A stretch of DNA of 64,000 bases from Gnetum montanum (lineage: Eukaryota; Streptophyta; Gnetopsida; Gnetales; Gnetaceae), in NCBI GenBank assembly GCA_015680685.1, contig MNCI01002197.1:33328-97327 (forward strand). The letters are read 5' to 3'. The notes beneath the pieces were generated by a model that was given only the letters and a program-made list of their open reading frames with translations, was not told where the DNA came from and made no database searches. The position numbers and the translations under genes are program-made. Positions within the stretch are counted from its first letter, which is position 1. Every line of letters starts with the position of its first letter. Below are positions 44,931 to 55,494 of the stretch, piece by piece.

Positions 44931-45265
44931 ACAAAACGAGCCCGTTTCAAAGCTGAATTCGCTGCGATTTGTACCTACTTCAAACCGGTCTAAGTACTAA
45001 TGGCCACCAACATGGATCACCTTGTCCAAGGCATACAATACACACAACATAATGATTCCGATATGACGTCCTCTTACCTGAGATCGGCATCCGCGTACGA
45101 CTACGGTTCATAATTTCATACTTAGCCAAATTTTCTCCCGTTTACATTGTACATGCTAGACATTTAGAAAAATTTTCAGTGTTCACACGCCAGACACTCC
45201 GCACACTGAGCCCGAAACACACTCAGCACTTGTTAGCTAGCTCATATGCTGCCCCATCACACATC

Positions 45266-47620
45266 ACCATGGAATCATCCCAAAACTCCAGCACACGTGC
45301 CTTCATAGTCCCCACATAAGAACAATATAACTACATTTGTGTGAAGATTCAGGTCAACCTTCCTATTGACCACACAGAACAGGAGGCAAAATGAAACTTC
45401 GAGCACATATACATAGGAGGTCATGAATTCATCCCCTCTGTATATGACATCATCCCCCTTTCTAATCCTCATCATAGGCTCATCTCCCAGCTCCTTCTGG
45501 CAAGGGGCCAAAACACATGGCGACCCATTGAGGAGCCCCAAAACCAACATAATGTAGATGAATTCGAGGCACAATTTGAACCTGAGGATTCATACCACAT
45601 CCTCAGTCCCCATGCCTGCGTGAACCCATCAGTCCATCCTCGCATGGGACAGACAGCCACTCACCAAGTGTTAATGAGCACACAAGCACCAGTATCCCAA
45701 CAGAGATTACCCACCCCCATCTCCACCCAGTACATACCGCATGCACAAACGCATGGGGCCACTTTCACTACATCGACCCCACACATCCAGGGTGTCACTT
45801 CATAGTTTGTGGCTAGGCAAGGAACCATACCCCTTGTTCAACAACCCACTCACTTCAACGTGCCACACCCCACAACCACAACTCTGAACATTGCTCCATA
45901 GAAACAAATGACAACCCAACAACCTCCCCAACCAACTAATCTACCTACCGCTCAAAAGTGGGTAGAAGCCAAACAAATGATGCAAGCATTAGTTGAAGAG
46001 GTAAAGCACCTCAAAACGGCAAACACTGAACAAGTTAAAGTACTATACTTCTACCACAATGATCCAATTAGCTCTTCAGTGCCACCATTAGCTTTACTCA
46101 AGGGAATCACACTTCCACAGTTGACCAAATACAACAAGAAGGGAGATCCAAATGCTCACATAGTCACGTTTCGATCAGAAACTCTATTGCTTCAAGCTTG
46201 GCCCCACGCAATCTTGCGCATGTTTGCTATGTCCTTAATGAGTGTAGCCTTCGACTGGTACCGAGCCTTACCTCGTAACTCCATATCCTCTCTTGAGAAT
46301 CTGTTACATCAATTCATTACCCGATTTAAGTACAACCTAAAGCCTGAAGCCACACTAGACACTCTGATACAGGTGAAACAAGCACCACTTGAGCCTGTGC
46401 AAAAGTCCATCCAATGATGGAGTGTAGCCCTTAACGAACTTCACGAGCCCATCCCTGAAAAGTATTTGCTTATGATTCTAAAGGGAGCCGTGAATGACTT
46501 CATTAAGTCAAAACTGTACTACCTAAGTGCTTAAATGTTGAGCCAAGCGTTCACATAGATCAAGAACATTGAACAAGTTGCACAAACTAGCAATGACCCC
46601 GCCTATGTGGCTTACAAGAACCAACACGTTTCCAAACAACAAACAACAATGGAAACTGTAGCCATAAGCACAAAAACAAAAAACACTAGTACCAACCCAC
46701 CTACAACAACAGGGGCCACCTTAAGGTCCAATTTTCAATGTAAGGATCGCTCTAAGTACACACCACTACCTGCACGACCTTCAGAACTACTAGAGCAACT
46801 CCTTAAAGATGGGCAAATCCAATACAAACACGTAACGGAGAATGCTCACCGCCAACATGATAGGTACTGCGAGCTACTAAGAAACCCCACCTTAGCAGCA
46901 CCAAATGAGCCCCCGATTCCACGAAATTTCAAGTTAGACCAATTCTGCCATTACCACCAAATGCCTGGTCACAATACCGACACTTGCCGTGCGTTAAAGG
47001 ATGATCTACAAGCAATGATAAAACAGGGCCAACTGAACGTCAACACCTTGAATCAACCCAGCACAAACGATGCCTCCTATGTCATAAACTTCATTGGCAT
47101 AGATAGTAAGCCTAAACCTGTGTAGAAACCTTTTGTAATTCATGTGCCTCCCAGCAAGGCAACAATCCCCTTCGCCTCCACGAGCAAGAGACCTCCCATC
47201 ATCACCAAGGTGCCACCTAGAGCACTAACGATACCCTTTATGGTCAAGGTACCACCACCCCATACATCTGCTAAGATGTTAAACTGGCCAGATGCAACGC
47301 ACTCCCAAGCACCGAAGACACCCTTTGTGGTCAAAGTACCACCACAGTCGTCCGCTATGACGTTAAACTGGCATGTTGCACCAACGACAATAGCAAAGAA
47401 ACCTTTCGTTATCAAGGTGCCACAACAAGCTATTCAAACAACAACAACACCTCCTAAACTCCCATTTGTCATAAAAGTGCCACCACGCGATGGCCCCTCA
47501 CTTATCCCGAGCCCAACCATAGGAAACGTCTCAACTTCTCCTCCCTCAAGAGTCAACCTTACCAACATCACAGATAAGCCTACCAAATGGCAGCAGAAGA
47601 GGACAAACGAACAATGAACA
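45266..47620 (+). pseudogene. Gag of element E
   Basis: One frame from MESSQNSSTRAF runs about 785 codons with roughly seven stops. Layout: variable head; Thr/Pro/Gln-rich region (45600-45900); helical lead-in KWVEAKQMMQALVEEVKHLK; capsid core with FYHNDPISSSVPPLALL, LTKYNKKGDPNAHIVTFRSE, FDWYRALPRNSISSLENLLH and FITRFKYNLKPEATL (46040-46400); AVNDFIKSKLYYLS; then SELLEQLLKDG and FCHYHQMPGHNTDTCRALKDD (46943-47010), the C-x2-H-x3-GH-x4-C finger; then a repeated PFV.KVPP linker. Close relative of F. Confidence 0.85.
47130..47510 (+). repeat. PFVxKVPP peptide repeat between gag and protease
   Basis: Translated as KPFVIHVPPS, PPIITKVPPR, IPFMVKVPPP, TPFVVKVPPQ, KPFVIKVPQQ and LPFVIKVPPR, spaced 16-33 residues apart. 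Element F has the same at 39760-39900 (QSFVVRVPQR, QPFVLKVPPR). Confidence 0.85.
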
Positions 47621-47778
47621 ACACCCACAGTTGAAACAAAGGACACACCTAATATACAACAACTGAACACTGGGGGCCCTGCCCCTAATCCCAAACAAAC
47701 CAAGCCCAAGCCCTCAACCCATACAGAGGCAACCAACACAACGCAGACAACACAGACTTTGTAGCTACACTGGCCCAA

Positions 47779-48493
47779 GTGAAACAAATGCTCAAACAAA
47801 AGAACACAACCATGAGCTTGTACGATTTGGTCATGACATCATCGGCCCATCATGAAGCCTTAGCGCAAACGCTAGCATACATTCCTGTTACAGAGAACAT
47901 CCCTGCTAACATGGAATCCATCCGTGCAACGATTTCACAACACACACCACAAGGATTGGGTTCAAACATCTTAGCCTTTCGTGATGATGCAGTTAAACAT
48001 AACCCTGAATGAGGGGAAGTCACAACAGCTCCATTATTGATTAGTGTACGTGTTGAGCAATGTACCATTCGCAGAGTGCACGTTGATGACGGTGCGGCAA
48101 CAAACGTAGTTCTATACTCTGTTATCGACAAACTAGGCATGGCAGATGAGATCATGCCAACAGAAACCACGTGTTTAAAATCTTTTAATGGATCATGTGT
48201 CACAGTTAAGGGCACAATCAACTTAGCCTTTGTGGCAGGAGAACAATTCCCCACCAGTGCGGAATTCACTGTCATAGAAGAGATGCCCAATTTCAACATG
48301 ATTCTTGGTAGACCTTGGCTAGCACAACAACGAGCCATTTCCTCACCGATACATCAAGAAATCCGCCTTCCATATGAAGGTGGACAAGTCATTATACATG
48401 GCGATAACACTCCCTTTCAAGCTGACCACAACATAGACATGTCACAAGTCTTGAGAGAGGAGCCTCCTGAAGCAACACCCACAACAACAAACA
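47779..48493 (+). pseudogene. Protease region of element E, cut by an N gap
   Basis: In a frame shifted from gag, MSLYDLVMTSSAHHEALAQT (47812) is a helical lead-in also found in F. Then from 48037 the retropepsin-like fold: IRRVHVDDGAATNVVLYSVI, where DDGAATN is the active-site D-[ST]-G-A-x-x-N position, and FNMILGRPWLAQQ near 48293-48330, the closing ILGRPW motif. The 48037 segment is open up to the gap, so the protease domain is nearly intact. Confidence 0.8.
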
Positions 48494-48756
48494 NNNNNNN
48501 NNNNNNNNNNNNNNNNNNNNNNNNNNNNNNNNNNNNNNNNNNNNNNNNNNNNNNNNNNNNNNNNNNNNNNNNNNNNNNNNNNNNNNNNNNNNNNNNNNNN
48601 NNNNNNNNNNNNNNNNNNNNNNNNNNNNNNNNNNNNNNNNNNNNNNNNNNNNNNNNNNNNNNNNNNNNNNNNNNNNNNNNNNNNNNNNNNNNNNNNNNNN
48701 NNNNNNNNNNNNNNNNNNNNNNNNNNNNNNNNNNNNNNNNNNNNNNNNNNNNNNNN
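48494..48756. other. Assembly gap (263 N)
   Basis: Run of N directly after protease, where RT should begin. The real length is not known from the sequence. Confidence 0.99.
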
Positions 48757-50024
48757 GGGTTATGACGTAAAACTAATCCACGACAGTCCGCTAAGACTAT
48801 AAACTAGCAAGATCATTTCTGGCACATTCATCTATGGCTGTAATTCATGACATTTCTTCATCAATGACTGCTACATCATTCATCACATCAGATCTGACAA
48901 CACTATTGCTGCTCATTTTGTTTGTCTTAAGTTTCACATGGTGCCTCCATTTGCATCAGTCACATTCATGCCTAAAGTGTTCGCTAACTCATTCACTTGT
49001 GGTTTTCTTGTCTTCTTGGAGTTGTGTTTGCAGGATGACACCCAATGGTGCTCATACACGAATACACTTCATCACGGTGACAAGGTCCACATTATTTCTG
49101 ACGCACGCAACCAGGTTAATCAATCTGTTCAAAAGTACATTCCCCGTTCCCAATACATTCTCCATTTCCCCAACACTCTTACTCCCTTTCCTACCCGGTT
49201 ACAGTTCCCAGATACACCCAATACACCCCAAAAATTAGAGCACACTGTTACACGCTGTGAAACTCTCAAGCAATTGCAACACACAATATGGCACATGAAC
49301 ATGAGTGCAAAATTGAAAGAAAGCTCTTGCCAAAAAACAAAGAGACAAAAAAAAACAGAAACAAAAAAAAAATAGAAACAAAAAAAGAGAGACAAAAAAA
49401 AAAGAGATAAAACTCAAAAAAAAAGAGAAAAAAAAAAGCAAAGAAAAAGTAAAGATTAAAGAGCAAAGAGCAAAATGAACCACAAGACCCTTGGCACTTC
49501 CCATAAGCCCCAGGCGAGAAGGCAGTTGTCTTGGAAACAAATACTCATGTCTCAAAAGCTCAAGTAACATCTCATTGTGCAGCTTTGGCTCTCCACCAAC
49601 AAGTCCTCTTTAACACCAAATAAGGGGCTTGTCCCTCTAGAGAATGCAACCCATCATCATGCGGCCAACAAGTCCTCTTAAACACTAAACAAGAGTCTTA
49701 TTCCGCCAAAGGATGCACATCTCATGTCTTGATTCTGAGTCTGCTAAAAAATGGCTATTGACAAGGATCAACATGACCCGTATACACACTAAAGCATCCC
49801 CTTTACCATGCACAATCCCTTGATCAGTTCCCAATCCCAACAATTTCCATTTCCCTATCCAGCTACAAACTTCATTTCCCCAATCCCATGTACTACTGAA
49901 CACAGCGCGATGACATATGGTCAAGTGTCGAAGGAAAATGCTACTAAGTTGCTTGTGGTGTTTTGTACTTCTTTGTCGATGCTTCTCTGGTTGATTCCTC
50001 CAAGCATCAACAAAGAGGGGCCAA
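48757..50024 (+). mobile_element. Element E 3' non-coding region and polypurine tract
   Basis: No RT, RNase H or integrase motif is visible. Features: GTTGTGTTTGCAGGATGA at 49021-49038, also in J at 61744; a purine-rich A/AAAGAG tract 49318-49460; a duplicated ACAAGTCCTCTT/AACACCAAA phrase at 49600 and 49668; and AACAAAGAGGGGCCA (50009-50023), the probable polypurine tract, abutting the 3' LTR. Confidence 0.65.
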
Positions 50025-51658
50025 TGAAACACCACAAAATTCTAAGCTTAGTACTTCTCGAACAAGAATCGAGCTAAGTGTTGATGCTCCCCAGCATGAT
50101 TGAAGCTTGAGGGCCTCACAAACAACTTTAAACGAAGTCAAACTCAACAAGAAAAGGTTCCTTGGGACCCACAGAAGACTACAATGACATTTGGCATCAA
50201 ACTTGGCAAATCTTGAGCTCAAAATACTTGGTTTTCACTAACTATGCATCCTATACGCTGGCCTACACATGCCCAGCGTAGAGCCTAGCGTACAGCAACT
50301 TTTGGACCCCAAAAATGAGTCAAAACATGCCAGAAATGAGCGTCTAGACCCCATAGGACCTTCCCCAAGGTCCCCAGTAGCTCTTAGGCACTTGAAAATC
50401 AAATTTTGGGCTCCAAATGATGGTCTTTCATTCCTCTACGCCCAGCATATACGCCCAGCGTGTAGCCAGCGTAGAGCAACTTTTGGGCCCCAGAAATGAG
50501 TCAAAACATGCCAGAACTGAGCGTCTGGACCCCCCAGGACCTTCCCCAGGGTCCCCAGTAGCTCTCAGGTACTCGAAAATCAAGTTTTTATCTTAAAACG
50601 AAGCATTTTCATGTGTGTATGTTGGGTACATTTTTGGTGTACGCTGGCATCCATGTACGCTGGCATGGTGTACATTGGCATGCTATACGCTGGCATCCTG
50701 TACGTTGGCATGCTATACGCTGGCATCCTGTATGCTGGCATGCATGTACACTGGCATGCTATATGTTAGCATCCTATACGCTGGCATGCTATACGCTGCC
50801 ATCCTGTACGCTGGCATGCATGTATGTTGGCATGCTATATGCTAGCATCGTATATGCTGGCATACATGTACGTCGGCATGCTATACGCTGGCATCCTATA
50901 CGTTGGCATGCATGTACGCTAGCATGCTATACGCTGGCATCCTGTACGCTGGCATGCTGTACGCTATACAGTTGTAACATATCCTGCACTCGGTCAACTC
51001 ACCACCTGTCTCCCGATCAGAATTTTTCTCACCTTACAGCCATCATCCCCTTTCAGACCCGAGTCTAACATTGAAACCCGTATAAAAACTATGATTTTTG
51101 ACTAGATCCGGGTTCAAAAACGAAGGCATCTGGGCAAAAATTGGGGCAGACCACACTAAGCAAATTGAGAACCCTGCATCCTATACGCTGGACCTCAACC
51201 CTGCACGCTGAACATACAGCCTCTACGCTATGCCTGCAGTCCGAACCAGCACGCTGCCAAACCCTCGCATTCACTAGGGCTCTTCGTCTGCCTTGTGTCA
51301 CATCCACAACTGCGTTAAGACCGGTGCATTGTAACTTTCATTATGCAATGACATTGCCACATTTTTGCTAAGATTTGTAACAGTTTTATCATTCATTCTT
51401 GTATGCTCATTGTTTACATTCTTGTACGTTTACGCTCAGTTTCACATCAGTTACGTTGTTTACGTATAACTCGGCGTACAATATATCGGTATACGCTCGA
51501 GAAAATCCTTGTCTGATCCGCGTGCTGACCACTCGAGGTACTCTGCCTTCGTTAATTCCAACTTTCCCTCAAGCGAAGGTAGGGTTTTCTGTGCTTGTCT
51601 GGGGATCTCCTGGTCTCTGTTTCATTCCAGCCGGAGACCGACGATTTCGGACAGTACA
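50025..51658 (+). repeat. 3' LTR of element E (1.6 kb)
   Basis: TGAAACACC...ACAGTACA. Same parts as the 5' LTR but with one full 169-bp unit and a longer TACGCTGG array (50634-50970). TATA box at about 51080. Confidence 0.9.
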
Positions 51659-52189
51659 CTAGGTACGCTACTGGGTTACCAAGTAGTAACACTTAAATGC
51701 TTGTGAGTAAGTCGTACTCATTCTGCATTTAACAATAGGAATAGTAAATGATGATAAATAAATATTAACTAAGAAAGCAATAAATAATAATAACAATTAA
51801 CAATTAAACTAGACAATTAAAACTAAGTGAATTTGCAATGATGAAGTAATCTCGATCTTTATTTCTGATCATGTGCACGTCCAAGTACGTTACACTCGAA
51901 TAAAGGTGTTGTACAATTACAAGCATCACACTGCGGGCATGCACTGGGAAAATAATCTAACTCCTACAAAAACAAACTGCAAGAGTCTAACTACAATTGA
52001 CAAAAAGATGCCTAAATGAGGTGGAGGGCCCTCTTATTTATAGGCTGGGATAGGTGGCTGCGTAAACGGGTCCCCGTCGACACAAGAAGGCTACGTCAAC
52101 GGGGCCGCGTCGACGCAGCTGCGTATACGCGGCCCCATTGATGCATCGATTGAATGACACTTCATCACTTGGGAAGGCTAAAAATGCCT

Positions 52190-53368
52190 TGGGACTACCA
52201 AATTTGGCATTTTCATGGATTTTTGTGGGGCTATAGCCTCAACTACGTTGGAACCACCTACACCTAGTGTTGGTGGTGTTGGATTTTCCATTTCCCAACA
52301 ATTCCCAATGTAGTTGTCACAAAACCCAATGTGGAAGTTGTAAGGCCAATGTTGGAGTTGTTGGATTTTTCATTTTCCTAGCAAGGGCCAACGTAGTCAT
52401 GCTAGTTTCCAGTGATGACAACATGGCCAACATAGTTATCTCATATCTTTAGCAATATTTACATGGTTAGCATAGTCACCACATTTCCCAACAAATGCTA
52501 ACAATGCCAATGTAGCTCTCAAAAGTTAGTGTAGTTGAGGTGAAGCCAATGTAGTCACAAAAGTATGTTTACTATTTTTGGTATGCAGATGGGTTTTGAT
52601 GGCTTTGGTGTATCAAAACTTGCCATAAATGGTTAACTAAGCTAGAATAATAGCTTGCTACACCTATAATCAACATCAATCTATCAGCAAAAATTTGAAG
52701 CATGAAATCAGCAACCTTAAAGCCTATAAAAGCCAAACTTGAACACAATATTCAAGGTCCAAACATTTTTTTGGCAATTCCAAAACAATTTTCGCAACCA
52801 TACCACTACAACAACCTTGAGCATCAAAAATCCCATTTTTAGCACTTACAAGACTTTTGGAGAAATTTGGCATCTACCTAAGAGACTCATCATTGTCCTA
52901 TTGTCATAATACCATTGTTTACATCATTCACACCCAAAAGTTGCAGATTGAGGAAAAAACCAACAAGATACTTTTGACAAGTGGAGTTGGGAAGTACTTG
53001 AATAATGGAGTTTGAATGCAGAACACAACCTACTACCTCTAACAAGCTTCAAGCTCCATCCAAACAAGCTTCTCGTGCATTTTAGCACACAATATGTACT
53101 TTTGAACTCTATACTTTCAACAATTTTTCTATTTCAATGAAGTTTTTAGTCCATTTATAGTGCAGATTTAGTTTCAAGTTTAATTCTATGTTTATTTATT
53201 TCCGTTTGAATCTGCAATTTCATTCCTATTTTTATTTCCATTTACATTCTGTAAGTCCCTAGACCATCTAGGGTACCTTGGATCTTGTTTCTCGGAGGCT
53301 CTTAGGATCCAAGGTTAGGTTAGGTTGTTTCGCCTAGTATTCTAGGTTCTTCCAGTGATCAAAGTTTC
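52190..53368 (+). repeat. LTR-like block I (Tat-like, decayed)
   Basis: A CCTATAAAAGCC TATA box at about 52722-52733 is preceded by an array of CAACGTAGT/CAATGTAGTCA words (52290-52570). About 640 bp on, AGTTTCCAGGCGCTACAAAC at 53364-53383 resembles the primer sites of E and F. The layout (array, TATA, primer site) is that of F and E, but the left end is not defined and no second copy is seen. Confidence 0.4.
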
Positions 53369-53407
53369 CAGGCGCTACAAACTCCAAGATAGTTATTAAA
53401 AATAAAC

Positions 53408-53591
53408 ATAGTATGAGGAAATATTGGAGTTGGCAGCTTCCCTTTGGCTACCACCTTCTTCCAAATCCCTGTTTCAACATCAAAACAATAAAGATCATCA
53501 AGAACTTAGCACCCATCAAATCCTCCATATATCTTCTTCTTGGTCACGGCCAAACAATGAGAACGACGAAGCTTTCTTGGTGTAACACCTC
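53408..53591 (-). pseudogene. Kelch-repeat gene fragment
   Basis: Minus-strand translation gives RRSHCLAVTKKKIYGGFDG, then a stop, then VLDDLYCFDVETGIWKKV and KGKLPTPIFPH. This fits one Kelch blade: H..v......iyvfGG.dg, NDLyvfD.et..W, then P.pR.gH. About 60 codons with one stop, too short for a gene; a captured exon or pseudogene piece. The parent could be any Kelch/acyl-CoA-binding or F-box protein. No flanking exons were recognised. Confidence 0.55.
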
Positions 53592-53989
53592 CTTCAATGA
53601 GTAAAATTTATCAATTTTTGTGATCCCTGATTCCCAAATCTCTGCGGAAAGTTTTGTATATCACATTATATCATAGATCAAAGAATCATAAAAATAATCG
53701 TAAATGGTTTATAGTAGAAAAAAGTTTAGTTTCAATGGGCTTTGTCACATATATTTTCATGAATATGCATCGGCAGAGAAGACTTTAATTCAGATATAAA
53801 GCTTGTTTGTCACTGTCCAGTATCTTGCCTTCCTCTAACAAGAAGGAACACGTACATTAATAGTGATACACATCCTCCAACATAATGAATTCCAATCAAA
53901 CAGAAATAAAGCTCCACAAATAAATTGTCTCGGACACCCCCAAAAACATATATACATGAACTGACTACAACAAAAGGATGTGAATGCCT

Positions 53990-54185
53990 ACGGACTCAAA
54001 CCAAAAGCTTATTTCTTGCTTTGCAAATAATACAGCAACATCAAAATGTTCTGGTGCCGAACTTTACCCAGCGTGTCCGTCTCAGCCTGAAACCCCTTCT
54101 CAGCATTCCTGTGCTGTCGTGGAAGTCATTCATGTATTGCCTGCGGGTCGAACTCAAAACTGCCATTGATGACACATGGTTATAA
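53990..54185 (-). pseudogene. Receptor-kinase-like fragment
   Basis: On the minus strand, NAEKGFQAETDTLGKVRHQN then ILMLLYYLQSKK. The F.AE..TLGK.RH.NI pattern is the alpha-C helix (with its glutamate) and the following strand of plant LRR receptor-like kinases. The lysine-bearing and catalytic segments are absent and stops flank it. Identification rests on about 25 residues. Confidence 0.45.
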
Positions 54186-54620
54186 CTTTCCAAATTCATG
54201 AGGACGCTGAGAGGACACGACTGTAGCGTTCGAACCAGCGTCATTCTAAAACTGGAACTTTCTAAATTCGTGAGGACGCCAAGAGGATGTTACTGTAGCG
54301 TCGGAACCAGTGTCATTCCAAAACTAGAACTTTCCAAATTTGTGGGGATGCCCAGAGGATGTTACTATGACGTCTGAACCAGCAGTGTTCTAAAACCAGA
54401 ACTTTCCAAATTCGCGAGAATGCCAAGAGGACATTACTGTAGCAGCTGAACCATCATTGTTCCAAAACCAGAACTTCCCAAATTTGTGAGGACGCCGAGA
54501 GATCACTGCTGCAGCGTCTGAACCAGGGTCGTTCCAAAAATGAAACTTTCTGAAATGGTTCGGATGCCAAGAGGACACTGCCGCAGCATCTGAACCAGTG
54601 TCTTTTGAATGATTCTTCAA
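54160..54620 (-). repeat. 72-bp tandem repeat, six units, LRR-like
   Basis: GAACCA recurs at 54232, 54304, 54376, 54448, 54520 and 54592, exactly 72 bp apart with no indels. One minus-strand frame reads PLGVLTNLESSSFGMTLV-type 24-residue units with several stops, resembling plant leucine-rich repeats. Another frame is open for 82 codons (54390-54638) and gives GSDAAAVSSWHPN units, with no known match. It lies just upstream (in minus sense) of the kinase-like fragment. A minisatellite without coding history cannot be excluded. Confidence 0.7.
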
Positions 54621-54639
54621 TGCTCTACACGTAATCACG

Positions 54640-55021
54640 TGACCTCTGATGATTTAGCATCTCTAAAGTTACTGAACCAAAGGCACGGTGCTGCAGAAGT
54701 TAAGGAGAGCAGTCACCTATCGAGGAACCTTCTTGATTTAGCACCATTCTATGGTTTTGCTGTAGTGAAGCCGGTAACGTGGATGATGCCGTGTGTGTTG
54801 TAGGCATTTGATTTGTTGAAGATAGATGTGTAACATTTGAATTTTGTGTGCTTCTTTCAATTTGAAAATTTGAACTAGAAATAGAGATCGAAATTTATCC
54901 TCACTCGTTTTTTTATCAATTTGACATTTGCTTTTTCCTTAGCTCCTTCCTCCCAAGGGTTCCTGAACACAACCGCTGTGTAGATTGGATCTTGTTGGAT
55001 TATCTGTGCATAGGTGGAAAG
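54640..55021. other. Unassigned DNA and ARF leader
   Basis: From about 54905 a pyrimidine-rich stretch (TTCCTTAGCTCCTTCCTCCC) leads to the ARF start and may be the former 5' UTR; the rest is not recognised. Confidence 0.35.
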
Positions 55022-55494
55022 ATGGGGCTCACATTTACCAAGCTTTCTAGCAGGCTCGTTGCCAAGAAGGAAATGCGTATTCTTATGGTTGGTCTTGATG
55101 CAGCTGGTAAGATCACAATTCTGTACGAGCTGAAGTTGGGAGAGATTGTCACAATCATTCTAACCATTGGATTTAATGCGGGGACTCTTGAATACAAGAA
55201 CATTAGTTTCACTGTATGGGATGTTGGGGGCTAACACAAGATCCGATCTTTGTATATGCACTACTTCCAAAACACGCAAGGAATCATCTTTGTTGTTGAT
55301 AGCAACGATAGAGATCATATTGTTGAGGCAAGAGATGATGCTGTGTTGCTCGTCTTTGCAAACAAGCAAGATCTGCCAAATGCTATGAATGCTGTAGAAA
55401 TCACTAGTACATCCACAGCACTTGTGCTACTTCTGGAAAGGGTCTGTACGAGGGTTTAGATTGGCTCTCGAATGACATTGCCAACAGGGCTTGA
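55022..55494 (+). pseudogene. ARF-family small GTPase pseudogene (intronless)
   Basis: Starts [20 protein letters not shown], the N-terminus of plant ADP-ribosylation factor 1 with the Gly2 myristoylation site. G1 box is GLDAAGKI, where the switch-critical Thr of GKT is Ile. WDVGG is followed by TAA (55232-55234) in place of Gln. FVVDSNDRD and [13 protein letters not shown] (G4) are kept. About nine codons are lost after EARD, and a second deletion after VEIT shifts the frame before the [13 protein letters not shown] end (stop at 55492-55494). No introns, although plant ARF genes usually have them, which points to a processed copy. Confidence 0.85.

Larger units (their letters stand above)
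42320..51658 (+). mobile_element. Element E: Tat/Ogre-like LTR element in solo LTR H
   Basis: Plus-strand, 9.3 kb, with perfect 5-bp target copies CTAGG (42315-42319 and 51659-51663). LTRs 42320-44633 and 50025-51658. Primer site at 44639, gag and protease 45266-48493, a run of Ns, then about 1.3 kb non-coding and a polypurine tract. The perfect target copies and long open stretches make it one of the youngest elements here. Confidence 0.9.
41949..52167 (-). mobile_element. Solo LTR H (B family), split by element E
   Basis: 41949-42319 plus 51664-52167 joins to a full-length LTR of about 875 bp, against 872-884 bp for B, with ends TGATAAGCG...TTCATCA. No primer site or internal sequence flanks it. 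Flanks ATTGG (41944-41948) and CTTGG (52168-52172) differ by one base, consistent with a target duplication and LTR-LTR recombination. Its U3 array (52052-52150) is GC-rich with GTCGACG and ACGCGGCCCC words. Confidence 0.8.

Noticed and set aside
49318-49460. A-rich tract as the poly(A) tail of a LINE or retrogene
   Set aside because: It lies within element E between its coding region and polypurine tract, is interspersed with G and C, and no LINE or gene precedes it.
53408-54620. A single minus-strand gene combining LRRs, kinase and Kelch
   Set aside because: Fragments are in different frames, separated by stops and about 400 bp without coding; no known protein has this order.
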